This document shows positions 44,907 through 52,851 of a stretch of DNA of 64,000 nucleotides, piece after piece (within the stretch, counting starts at the first letter, position 1; each line of letters starts with the position of its first letter). The position numbers and the translations under genes are program-made. The notes beneath the pieces were generated by a model that searched no databases, was not told the DNA's origin, and saw only the letters and a list, made by a program, of their open reading frames with translations. The stretch covers positions 744,001-808,000 of the forward strand of contig CAVXWW010000004.1 in NCBI GenBank assembly GCA_963765545.1, given 5' to 3'. This stretch comes from JARRPM01 sp963765545 (GTDB lineage Bacteria; Pseudomonadota; Gammaproteobacteria; Pseudomonadales; Halieaceae).

Positions 44907-46211
44907 CTAGAGGTCGTAGCCTCGCTCGTCGTGTAGAACAAGATCCAGGCCCTGTGTCTCCTCGTCGTCATCGACACGCAGGCCAACCAGCGCGCCAACC
45001 ACTTTCAGAAGGATAAAAGTGACTACCGCTGTGTAGACAAGGGTTACTACCACACCAGTGGCCTGCACCGTCAGCTGTCCACCAATACTTGAAATGCCAT
45101 CCGAAAAGCCGTTGCCACTGAATATACCCAGCTGGGTAGAACAGAAAATACCAGCGAGCAAGGTACCCAGGATACCGCCCACACCATGCACCGGAAATAC
45201 GTCAAGGCTGTCATCGACCCGCAGCTTGTTTTTCAGGTAGCCAGTTGCGAAGTAACAGACCACGCCCGCGGTCAAACCTATGACAACAGCCGCAGCCGGC
45301 CCCACTGAACCTGACGCCGGGGTGATAGTGCCAAGTCCGGCAACCATGCCGGTGACTGTGCCCAGCATCGAGGGCTTGCCGTGTCGCAACCACTCCATGA
45401 CCATCCATGCCAAAGCACCGGCCGATGCGGAAAGATGGGTGACTAGCATCGCCATGGCCGCACTACCGTCGGCGGCGACCGCCGAGCCCGCGTTAAAGCC
45501 AAACCAGCCGACCCACAGCATGCCGGCACCGGCCACGGTAAGGGTCAGGTTGTGCGGTGGCATTGCGACCGTACCAAAACCCCGGCGCGGTCCGATCATA
45601 ACTGCCGCCACCAGCGCTGCAACCGCCGCGGTAATGTGCACCACTGTGCCACCGGCGAAATCCTGCAGGCCCATACTGCCAAGCCAGCCGCCACCCCAGA
45701 CCCAGTGACACACGGGGGAGTACACCAGGATCAGCCACAAGGTGCTGAACAGCAGCATGGCGGAAAAACGCATGCGCTCGGCAAACCCGCCGACGATCAG
45801 GGCGGGCGTAATAATGGCAAAGGTCATCTGGAAAATAGCGAACAGCGTGGCCGGAACCGTGCCGGTCACCGAATCGATACCAATATTGGCGAAGAACATA
45901 TTGCCAAAATCGCCTATCCACTTGCCCTGCTCCACGCCTTCACTGCCGAACGCGATGGTGTACCCCACGGCGAACCAGACCAATGACATCAGGCAGGTCA
46001 GGGCAAAGCACTGCATCAGTACCGACAGCACATTCTTGGAACGCACCAGACCGGCATAAAACAGCGACAGGCCCGGTATGGTCATAAAGAGCACCAGGGC
46101 GGTGGAGGTTAGAATCCAGGCGGTATCAGCACCGTTTATCTCCTGGGCATTCGCCCCGGTGCATAGCAACATTGTCGTGGTCATCAAGACCAGGTTTTTA
46201 ACAGCTTTCAT
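44907..46211 (-). CDS. amtB: Ammonium transporter AmtB
   Basis: 434 residues from the ATG at 46211 (AGGAG seven bases upstream; an in-frame start at 46229 overlaps glnK). A signal peptide (LVLMTTTMLLCTGANA) precedes 11 membrane segments. The pore histidines are in VVHITAAVAALVAAV and FPVHGVGGILGTLL, and the extracellular ammonium-binding region in LFYAGLVRSKN is present. It lies 14 bases after glnK, the classical glnK-amtB operon in which GlnK docks on the cytoplasmic face of AmtB and blocks it when nitrogen is plentiful. Confidence 0.96.
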   Translation of the reverse strand: MKAVKNLVLMTTTMLLCTGANAQEINGADTAWILTSTALVLFMTIPGLSLFYAGLVRSKNVLSVLMQCFALTCLMSLVWFAVGYTIAFGSEGVEQGKWIGDFGNMFFANIGIDSVTGTVPATLFAIFQMTFAIITPALIVGGFAERMRFSAMLLFSTLWLILVYSPVCHWVWGGGWLGSMGLQDFAGGTVVHITAAVAALVAAVMIGPRRGFGTVAMPPHNLTLTVAGAGMLWVGWFGFNAGSAVAADGSAAMAMLVTHLSASAGALAWMVMEWLRHGKPSMLGTVTGMVAGLGTITPASGSVGPAAAVVIGLTAGVVCYFATGYLKNKLRVDDSLDVFPVHGVGGILGTLLAGIFCSTQLGIFSGNGFSDGISSIGGQLTVQATGVVVTLVYTAVVTFILLKVVGALVGLRVDDDEETQGLDLVLHDERGYDL

Positions 46212-46225
46212 GGCATACTCCTGAA

Positions 46226-46564
46226 TCAAAGGGCGTCTTCACCGGTTTCGCCAGTGCGGATACGGATACTCTGTTCAAGGGGGCTGACAAAAATCTTGCC
46301 GTCGCCTATTTTCCCGGTATTGGCTGCTTTACAGATGGCTTCAATTGCCGCTTCGACCCGACTTTCACTGATCGCAAGCTGCAGCCTGATCTTGGGTTGG
46401 AACTCGACCACGTACTCGGCACCCCGATACAGCTCGGTATGTCCCTTCTGCCTGCCGTAACCCTTTACTTCCTCTACTGTCATGCCCGAAATACCAATCT
46501 GGTTCAGGGCGTCGCGAACATCATCGAGCTTGAACGGCTTGATGACCGCTGTGATCATTTTCAT
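46226..46564 (-). CDS. glnK: PII nitrogen regulatory protein GlnK
   Basis: 112 residues, the full length of PII. The T-loop GRQKGHTELYRGAEYVVEF is intact and includes Tyr51, the uridylylation site, and the C-terminal GKIFVSPLEQSIRIRTGE matches the PROSITE PII pattern. It binds ATP, ADP and 2-oxoglutarate and controls AmtB, and is expected to be uridylylated by GlnD. It is the first gene of the operon; the region upstream contains a candidate sigma-54 promoter. Confidence 0.97.
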   Translation of the reverse strand: MKMITAVIKPFKLDDVRDALNQIGISGMTVEEVKGYGRQKGHTELYRGAEYVVEFQPKIRLQLAISESRVEAAIEAICKAANTGKIGDGKIFVSPLEQSIRIRTGETGEDAL

Positions 46565-46671
46565 TGGATATACCTCACCTGCTGCTTAAAGCAATTATTT
46601 TGTGTGGGCCCTGCCTTTTAACTGGTGGGAGGGAGACGTAAGACTACCAACCGGGAATTGCGGATCACCGG

Positions 46672-46687
46672 TGCCCGAATCCTGCCA
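46672..46687 (-). promoter_or_regulatory. Candidate sigma-54 promoter of glnK-amtB
   Basis: On the minus strand the sequence is TGGCAGGATTCGGGCA, which has the invariant GG-N10-GC spacing and a good -24 element (TGGCA) but a non-consensus -12 (GGGCA instead of TTGCA). It lies about 108 bases upstream of the glnK start. NtrC/RpoN control is usual for this operon, which raises the prior. Confidence 0.4.
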
Positions 46688-46849
46688 CAGTGAACTGCAA
46701 AGGTTAAGCGTCAGTCAGGTTTTTCCAGCCCGGTCGCTCAAATACGCCTCCCTGCATGCCGACACGCCTACTGACGCCACCCGCCGGGTGCATTTGTCGC
46801 CAGAAAATGCTATCAAGACCGCCCCCGGGACCACGGTTAATGCGCAGCT

Positions 46850-48292
46850 ATGCCCTACCCCAATATTATTGCGACACTCAGCGCCGTGCTCGTGACTGCA
46901 GCCACAGCGCTCGCTCAGGAAAACCCCGTGCCGGCGACGCATACCACCGTATCCCCGCCGCGAGCGGTTATCCTGATCATAGGTGACGGCATGGACGACC
47001 AGCAGATCACCATTGCCCGCAACTATCTTGAGGGGGCCAACGGCCAATTACTGCTCGATAGTATGCCCTTGCGCGCGGCCGCCCAGGTTCTCGCTATTGA
47101 AAACGAGGTGGACGGCAGCCCCGTCTACGTTTCGGATTCCGCCAATACCGCCACCAGCATCGCGACCGGCACAGTCACCAGCCGCGCTCGAATCGCCACT
47201 ACCGCTGGCAGCGATGAAGACCTGCAAACCATTGTGGAGAGCGCGTCGGCAGCGGGCTATCGCACCGGCCTCGTCACCACCGCCAGCCTGACCGATGCCA
47301 CCCCCGCCGCCTTTGCAGCCCACATCAGTTTTCGCCTGTGCGAAGGGCCGGACACCATGGTGGATATCAACTACAAGGGTATTCCACTGGGGGGCTGCCC
47401 GGCAGACCTGCTGGCAAACGGAGGCAAAGGCTCCATCGCAGAGCAACTGGCCATGTCCTCGCTGGACGTGATGCTTGGTGGGGGACGCAAACACTTTGAT
47501 CAGAACACCGAGACAGGGCCAGGGTCCGTCACGGAAATGGCCCGGCAGCAGGGCTTCGACGTGGTGACCACGGCCGAAGAGTTGCAGCGCACGGGCAGTG
47601 CAAAACGCCTGCTGGGGCTGTTTTCAAGCGGCACAATGCCGGTGAGACTGCAGGGTGAGAATGGGCGTGCAGCGGAAAAGCCCGACGCCAGCATGCTGAA
47701 TCACTTGCACCCCTATCTCGGAGAGGTGACGCTGCCCGCTCCCATGCACTGCGAGCCCAACCCCGAATGGGCGGCGGTCCCGAGTCTACAGCAGATGACA
47801 GACACTGCACTCGAACTACTTGGAAGAGACAACCAGCGTGGCTTTTTCCTGATGGTTGAATCGGCATCCATCGACAAACAAACCCATGAACGAAAGCCCT
47901 GCGGCGCCATTGGCGAACTGGAACAACTGGACGAAGCCCTGGCCAGCGCCCTCGCCTACGCAGAACGGCATCCGCACACTCTGGTTATCGTCACAGCAGA
48001 TCACTCCCAGGCAGCGCAACTCGTGCCGGCCACCAGCTTGTACGCGGCCTACCCCGTGCCGGTCTATACGCCGGGAATGGTGGCACGCATCATCACCCCG
48101 GAAGGGAATCTTATGGCAGTCAACTACGCTACAAACAGCTTCAGTCACGAGGAACACACCGGGGCCCATGTCCCGGTATTCAGCAACAGCGAGGGAGCGG
48201 GTCGGATTCCCGCCTACATACGGCAACCGGAACTGTTCACAATCATGGCCGATTACCTGGGCCTGACTATTGGCCAGCCCGCTACAGATTGA
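46850..48292 (+). CDS. Alkaline phosphatase
   Basis: 480 residues with a signal peptide (IIATLSAVLVTAATALAQ), so periplasmic. Metal and catalytic residues are visible: Asp in ILIIGDGMDD (about 41-50), the nucleophile Ser97 in VSDSANTATSIATG, the Asp-His pair in VTADHSQAA and the last His in HEEHTGAHVPVF. It is full length for the PhoA-type fold and releases phosphate from monoesters. It lies divergent from glnK and convergent with gspB, whose end it overlaps by 11 bases. I found no Pho box upstream by eye. Confidence 0.92.
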   Translation: MPYPNIIATLSAVLVTAATALAQENPVPATHTTVSPPRAVILIIGDGMDDQQITIARNYLEGANGQLLLDSMPLRAAAQVLAIENEVDGSPVYVSDSANTATSIATGTVTSRARIATTAGSDEDLQTIVESASAAGYRTGLVTTASLTDATPAAFAAHISFRLCEGPDTMVDINYKGIPLGGCPADLLANGGKGSIAEQLAMSSLDVMLGGGRKHFDQNTETGPGSVTEMARQQGFDVVTTAEELQRTGSAKRLLGLFSSGTMPVRLQGENGRAAEKPDASMLNHLHPYLGEVTLPAPMHCEPNPEWAAVPSLQQMTDTALELLGRDNQRGFFLMVESASIDKQTHERKPCGAIGELEQLDEALASALAYAERHPHTLVIVTADHSQAAQLVPATSLYAAYPVPVYTPGMVARIITPEGNLMAVNYATNSFSHEEHTGAHVPVFSNSEGAGRIPAYIRQPELFTIMADYLGLTIGQPATD

Positions 48293-48620
48293 CCCAGCTG
48301 TTGAGAGCGCGCAGGCGAAAACGTGTGCCGCTGACCTCCAATACTACTGAGTCAGGCAGTATCTCTTCTACCTTCACCCCGCCGGCGGAACCACCTGCAC
48401 GCAGGGTTTTGCCATTGATAATCACACTTGAGCGGGCGGGATCTCCGGAGTAATCGTGCTGCTGGTACATCAGGGTAGGTATTGCATCCTTGGTCTGCTG
48501 TGACATTGTCGACAGCATAGGGACCTCGTGCTCGGCAATGCGCGCGTCTCGCAATTCAGCCTCGGCCTGCGTCACCAACTGCGCTATATCCAGGCTCTCT
48601 TCAACCCTGGAGGCAGTCAC
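48282..48620 (-). CDS. GspB C-terminal part (gene split by frameshift)
   Basis: 112 codons from a GTG. The sequence ESLDIAQLVTQAEAELRDA, MLSTMSQQTKDAIPTLMYQQ, SVIINGKTLRAGG and the ending RFRLRALNSWVNL are the conserved T2SSB domain of the type II secretion assembly protein GspB. It overlaps the GspB N-terminal part by 20 bases in the +1 frame. Removing one of the two A bases at 48603-48604 (plus strand) would join the frames as ...CLQGEESLDI..., giving one normal GspB. As an independent gene it would have a weak start. Confidence 0.75.
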   Translation of the reverse strand: MTASRVEESLDIAQLVTQAEAELRDARIAEHEVPMLSTMSQQTKDAIPTLMYQQHDYSGDPARSSVIINGKTLRAGGSAGGVKVEEILPDSVVLEVSGTRFRLRALNSWVNL

Positions 48621-49227
48621 CGGAGGCTAGCCGGGAAGGCGCTGCCCGCTGCGCGCGCTGTGCGCTCGCCTGCGACTGCTGGCGCTGCTGGTACAAGGCG
48701 GCAACGCCCTTATCGACCGGTTCTGGCACAGGCTCCGGCCTGGATTGAGCAACAGCGGGAGCAACCGAGGGTTGCACGGCAGCACGTGGAACCGGGGGCG
48801 ACACAGGCACCGGAGTCTGGCCAGTGTTCTCACCCCGGGCGACAGGTTCCGATACCGAACTTGCCTCTCGCGATGGCGCCAGCGTTGTCGCGGGCTTTGG
48901 CTCGGGCTTTTTCCTGGCGGCAGTCGGCGCGGCGGGGGCGCGCTCCGATGCAGTGCCGCTGATCATGGGCGCTGGTTTCTTCACTGCGGCCCCTCTGGCC
49001 CCGGCCTGTTCCACTGCCTGCGGGTGTGATGTTGACGCCTGTTGCGGCTGCCGATCAAAGAGCAGCCAGGCGATCGCCAGCAGCGCCACGGCCAGGATCG
49101 CTGCCATGAGCCACAGTAACCAGTGAGTTTCTGACTGTACTTCCTCGACCGGGTGAATCGAGGACAGGCCGGGCATTTGCTCGGTGTCCTGACGGGAACG
49201 GTTCAGGGCATCGAGTATTAACGACAT
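48601..49227 (-). CDS. gspB: GspB N-terminal part (gene split by frameshift)
   Basis: 208 codons. MSLILDALNRSRQD is the standard start of GspB, followed by a single membrane helix (LLWLMAAILAVALLAIAWLLF, about 37-57) and a long proline/alanine-rich periplasmic linker (PEPKPATTLAPS and similar). The frame ends at a TGA where the conserved C-terminal domain should begin; that domain continues in the +1 frame at 48282-48620. With GspA it anchors and assembles the type II secretin through the peptidoglycan. The shift may be a real mutation, a recoding event or a sequencing error. Confidence 0.8.
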   Translation of the reverse strand: MSLILDALNRSRQDTEQMPGLSSIHPVEEVQSETHWLLWLMAAILAVALLAIAWLLFDRQPQQASTSHPQAVEQAGARGAAVKKPAPMISGTASERAPAAPTAARKKPEPKPATTLAPSREASSVSEPVARGENTGQTPVPVSPPVPRAAVQPSVAPAVAQSRPEPVPEPVDKGVAALYQQRQQSQASAQRAQRAAPSRLASGDCLQG

Positions 49228-49273
49228 CGAACGAGACTCACGTCATGCTGCCGGAAGAACCCTGGCTGCCAAT

Positions 49274-51097
49274 TCAACGCGACACCCCTTGTGCCATTGC
49301 TGCATCCAACATGTCACGGGCGGCAGCGGCGGTCGGGTCTATCCCCAGGGCCTCGTTCAGCTTGAGTAGCGTCTGCAGTCCCACAACACCATCATCGGCC
49401 AGCCCGTGTTCTCGCTGGAACATGCGCACTCGCATTTCCAGCGCGGGACTGAAGCGGTTTCCAGACAGCGTCTGCTGCTGGCCGTCCAACTGCGCGAACA
49501 GGGCCGCTATCCTCGCCACGGTCCCGCTCGTATCACCCAGGCCCAGGGGCCGGCTGAAACCCTCCGGTGGATGCCACAAGAGCCGGTAGCGGCCGCTCCA
49601 GGACGGGGCCAGTTCACTAAGCTCAAGCTCGGTGACTCCCCGGGGGGTAGAGACCAGCGCGGTGCGTCCGTTCACCCCAAAGAACAGCGCCGCGGCGGCA
49701 AAGCGCTCCGGGGTCACCACGTCCAGCAACAGGGGCCGGTCAAACGCTGCCAGCTCATCCCAGGTCTGCGCGTTGCCCTCAATACAGGCCAGGCCCTCGT
49801 ATAGCCTGGCCGAGCATTGCTGTGGCGCCCCGAAGGACACGCCGTACAGGGACCACAATTGCGCCCAGGCATCAACCGGTGAAAGCCGCCACCGGGACGC
49901 CACCGGCCCGGGCTGAGCGCCGACCGGATCAATGATTGCAGAGGGACCCGCCTGCACCAACGGCCCGGGAGACTCCGGGGTGGACACATCCACCCTCTCA
50001 GGTGCTGTCTCCGGAGCTATCTCCGCCGCTATCTCCGCCGCTATCTGTGACCCTGCGCCCGCCTCGATCTCCACTTCAGTTGCGAGCGCTGTGCCTGCGG
50101 CAATGTCCGTAAGGGTATCCTGCTGCACCGGTGCTATGCTGGTTGCACTGTTGTCCCGGGAAATCGTGATACCGGGCACCTGCCTGTTGTAATACCATAA
50201 GCCTGCTGCCAGGCAGGCAAGCAACACGCCGACCAGGATCATGGGCCAGAGCTGGCCCTGCTCGTCACGAGTTGCCGCGTCTTCCTCACCCATGACTTCC
50301 CGGGCCGCGATACGCAGCATAGTCATGTCAGTGCGAGCAAGGTTACGGCCGTAAGCGCCCAGCATCATGCGGTCGCAAAGCACATTGATCAAACGGGGAA
50401 TGCCACGGGTGTAGCGATGTATTCCGCGCACCACCGGGGCGGGGAAAACTTCCTGCGCGGGGTTCATTCCCGCCACCTGCAGGCGATGGCGAATATACGC
50501 ACCGGTTTCTTCCAGGCTCAGCGGATCCAGGTTGTAACGCGCAGTAATTCGCTGGTTGAGTTGCCGCAGTTCCGCTCGACCCAGCATCTGGGCAAGCTCC
50601 GGCTGGCCTATCAGTATTATCTGCAATAACTTTTCGCTGTTGGTTTCCAGGTTGGTCAACAGGCGGATTTGTTCCAATACATCAAAATCGAGATGCTGTG
50701 CCTCATCGATCAGCAGCACGGTCTTGCGGCCCCGGCCATGGTTATACAGCAAGTAGCGGTGCAGGCTGTCTGTCAGCGTCTTCAGGGTGTGCTTGTCGTG
50801 GTCGTAGTCAATTCCCAACTCGTCACAGACCGTGGCCAGCAACTCCATCGCATTGAGCGCAGGGTTGAGAATTATGGCGATATCGGTGTCGTCCGGCAGC
50901 TGTTCGAGCAGGCACCGGTTGATGGTGGTTTTCCCGGTACCCACCTCACCGGTAAGCAGAATAAAGCCGCCACCGGCACCCACGCCATATAGCAGGTGCG
51001 CCAGCGCGTCCCTGTGACGGGGGCTCATAAAGAGGTAGCGCGGATTTACCGCTATAGAAAATGGTGGTTCAGTAAGCCCGAAATATTGGTGGTACAT
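49274..51097 (-). CDS. gspA: Type II secretion assembly ATPase GspA (ExeA)
   Basis: 607 residues from the ATG at 51097 (AAAGG in front, and MYHQYFGLTEPPFSI is the family start); the longer frame to 51163 is rejected. The AAA-type ATPase domain has Walker A LLTGEVGTGKTT (about 48-59) and Walker B VLLIDEAQHL (about 120-129). A membrane helix (MILVGVLLACLAAGLWYY) follows near 285, then a periplasmic part ending in a peptidoglycan-binding domain (MFQREHGLADDGVVGLQTLL). It works with GspB, encoded 46 bases downstream, to place the GspD secretin. No other gsp gene is in the window. Confidence 0.92.
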   Translation of the reverse strand: MYHQYFGLTEPPFSIAVNPRYLFMSPRHRDALAHLLYGVGAGGGFILLTGEVGTGKTTINRCLLEQLPDDTDIAIILNPALNAMELLATVCDELGIDYDHDKHTLKTLTDSLHRYLLYNHGRGRKTVLLIDEAQHLDFDVLEQIRLLTNLETNSEKLLQIILIGQPELAQMLGRAELRQLNQRITARYNLDPLSLEETGAYIRHRLQVAGMNPAQEVFPAPVVRGIHRYTRGIPRLINVLCDRMMLGAYGRNLARTDMTMLRIAAREVMGEEDAATRDEQGQLWPMILVGVLLACLAAGLWYYNRQVPGITISRDNSATSIAPVQQDTLTDIAAGTALATEVEIEAGAGSQIAAEIAAEIAPETAPERVDVSTPESPGPLVQAGPSAIIDPVGAQPGPVASRWRLSPVDAWAQLWSLYGVSFGAPQQCSARLYEGLACIEGNAQTWDELAAFDRPLLLDVVTPERFAAAALFFGVNGRTALVSTPRGVTELELSELAPSWSGRYRLLWHPPEGFSRPLGLGDTSGTVARIAALFAQLDGQQQTLSGNRFSPALEMRVRMFQREHGLADDGVVGLQTLLKLNEALGIDPTAAAARDMLDAAMAQGVSR

Positions 51098-51289
51098 GCA
51101 GCCTTTAGCCATTCGCCAATGCGCTGGAACTTGCCGTGCATTATGCCCAAGGGCCGAACCCAAAGCTATGGACTTCGCCGCTTATAGTCAAAGCCGTGTC
51201 TAGCGGGGATTTTCACGGCAGCAATCGCCGCTGATGGCGGGTGATACTCGCTAACCAACTATCGATATACCGCCCCTGGCGGGCAGTGT

Positions 51290-51315
51290 AAAAGCCGCCG
51301 GGCATGCCCGACGGC
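51290..51315 (-). terminator. Rho-independent terminator of the small exported peptide gene
   Basis: On the minus strand GCCGTCGGG, loop CATG, CCCGGCGGC forms a GC-rich stem (one G-U pair) followed by TTTT. It lies 19 bases after the stop of the small gene at 51335-51475. Confidence 0.7.
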
Positions 51316-51334
51316 GGGATCCAAACACTTATAA

Positions 51335-51475
51335 TTAGAGGGTCTCGTCAGTGTCCTTGCTTTGCTCCGGGAGCTGTTGCTCCGGAGGCAACTTGCTGAC
51401 CGGCGTGCTGGACGCGTAGGCCGCTGTTGCGGAAAGAACCGTCAGGATGACGTACAAGATAGATTGAATAACCAT
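51335..51475 (-). CDS. Small exported peptide (46 residues)
   Basis: A 46-codon reading frame with a GAGGAGG ribosome site eight bases before its ATG. The N-terminal half is a signal-peptide-like helix (MVIQSILYVILTVLSATAAY), the rest is hydrophilic and proline- and glutamate-rich (PVSKLPPEQQLPEQS, then an acidic end). A strong terminator follows 19 bases after the stop. Ribosome site, signal segment and terminator together make it a convincing gene, though I recognise no family. It lies between gspA and the DUF4124 gene on the same strand. Confidence 0.7.
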   Translation of the reverse strand: MVIQSILYVILTVLSATAAYASSTPVSKLPPEQQLPEQSKDTDETL

Positions 51476-51684
51476 GCTTCAAACCTCCTCTAAGTTTTGG
51501 TTTGAGCGTCCATTGAAACAGGCAGGGTTAGAATAAACATACTAATGAGACCAGCATTTTGGGAGCCGCAACCCCCCAGAAATATAGAATATTCTTATTT
51601 ATCAGTATCTTACATTTACTTGAGGCGTGGGAGAGGTATGTGAATAGTGCAGATATGCGCTAGTCCCCCCGGGGGACTTCCCTA

Positions 51685-52005
51685 TTAACTGTCTTCGCTG
51701 ATGTGCAGCGAAGCCTCACTGGCGGTCGCCTGGCTCCTGACCAGGTCTCGCTTTTCCGCAAAATAGTCCCTGCCTGTCTTGCGAGTATCTCGATCGCTGA
51801 CCCAGGTCTTGGTGTCGGCAGGCCCGGCAGTGCGCCGCCCCGACTCCACATTAGTAGTCTGGATTCGCACTTCTTCCCGAGTCGCGCTGGTTTGGCAGCC
51901 CTTGTCACTGAAAGTCTTTTTGCCAGTCGCCGGATCGACGCACATAAAGACCTTGGCACTGGCCAGTTGCGGCAGCAGTAACAATACCAATAAGAGAACG
52001 CGCAT
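51685..52005 (-). CDS. DUF4124 domain-containing exported protein
   Basis: 106 residues with a signal peptide (LLLVLLLLPQLASA, cut before KVFMC). The core VFMCVDPATGKKTFSDKGC is the DUF4124 signature, with two cysteines that probably form a disulfide. The remainder is charged and likely disordered. Such proteins are small periplasmic proteins of unknown function. It lies 132 bases upstream of the padR stop; the gap contains an unusual purine-rich run on the plus strand near 52085-52125. Confidence 0.85.
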   Translation of the reverse strand: MRVLLLVLLLLPQLASAKVFMCVDPATGKKTFSDKGCQTSATREEVRIQTTNVESGRRTAGPADTKTWVSDRDTRKTGRDYFAEKRDLVRSQATASEASLHISEDS

Positions 52006-52137
52006 AGTGTTTCACCCCTGGCTTGCCGCCGGGAAATAACAGTATGGACATCCTAAAGGCCGCACTGACAGCGATGCCATCAAAAAGAGGAGAAAAGTAG
52101 AGAAAACTAAAGAAAGTAAAGACAGCGACCGAACCGG

Positions 52138-52680
52138 CTACTTCTGGACCGTCGCCATCAGTACCAGGGCCTCATCACACCAGGCCAGGAACTGCTCGCC
52201 CTGGTGGATACCCATCAACAGCGCAAGATAGACTCCCTTGCGGCGTGTTGGCAGTGTTTCCGGGACGTCGTAGTGGCGCCGCCTGATCGTTTCATAGAGA
52301 TACAGCCGGCGCATCATTTCCTCTCGCCGTGCGGTAATTTCACCTGCAAGGTGACCCGCGTTGTTCTCGTCCAGGTTGTACAGCTTTACCAGTAAATCAT
52401 CCTTTGCCGCCTGGGTTCGCGTACTGCTGAAGACCCACTCGGCCAGCGCCTCCCTCCCCGCCTTGGTCATACCGTAGACGATTTTGTTGGGCTTGCCGCG
52501 CTGGCTGACCTCGCGCTTGTTCAACCAGTGTTTATCCGACAATTTGCGCAGTTCGAGGTAGATCTGTTGGTGGGAGGCTTGCCAGAAGAATCCCAGGGAA
52601 GTTTCGAAGTCCCGGGCCAGCTCATACCCGGACAGGTCATCTTCCAGCAGTGCTGTCATGATTGCGTGACCCAGCGCCAT
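52138..52680 (-). CDS. PadR family transcriptional regulator
   Basis: 180 residues from the ATG at 52680, which has a GGAGGAGG ribosome site; a longer frame to 52743 is unlikely. A winged helix-turn-helix (GHAIMTALLEDDLSGYELAR, then QIYLELRKLSDKHWLNKREV) and a PadR C-terminal dimerisation helix (about 100-175) are clear. It is probably a repressor of itself and of the divergent flavin oxidoreductase; the palindrome at 52764-52783 lies between them. The inducer is unknown. Confidence 0.92.
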   Translation of the reverse strand: MALGHAIMTALLEDDLSGYELARDFETSLGFFWQASHQQIYLELRKLSDKHWLNKREVSQRGKPNKIVYGMTKAGREALAEWVFSSTRTQAAKDDLLVKLYNLDENNAGHLAGEITARREEMMRRLYLYETIRRRHYDVPETLPTRRKGVYLALLMGIHQGEQFLAWCDEALVLMATVQK

Positions 52681-52763
52681 AGCGCACCTCCTCCGTCCGG
52701 TAACGACACCGGCAGCATACTCTGCCAGTGCCAATACATACAAAAATATGCATTTTGTGGTTG

Positions 52764-52783
52764 TTATGCAATAGTTTGCATAA
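52764..52783. promoter_or_regulatory. Palindromic operator for the PadR regulator (candidate)
   Basis: TTATGCAA, four bases (TAGT), then TTGCATAA: a perfect 8-base inverted repeat. The inner part is ATGC-N8-GCAT, which has the half-site spacing of the PadR consensus ATGT-N8-ACAT. It is in the 171-base divergent region between padR and the flavin oxidoreductase, 84 bases from the padR start and 69 bases from the oxidoreductase start. Confidence 0.65.
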
Positions 52784-52851
52784 TAAACTTCCGGACTGTC
52801 AATATCTCTAAATCCAGCATCAGGCGATCACACGCAAAGGACTTTTCCAAA

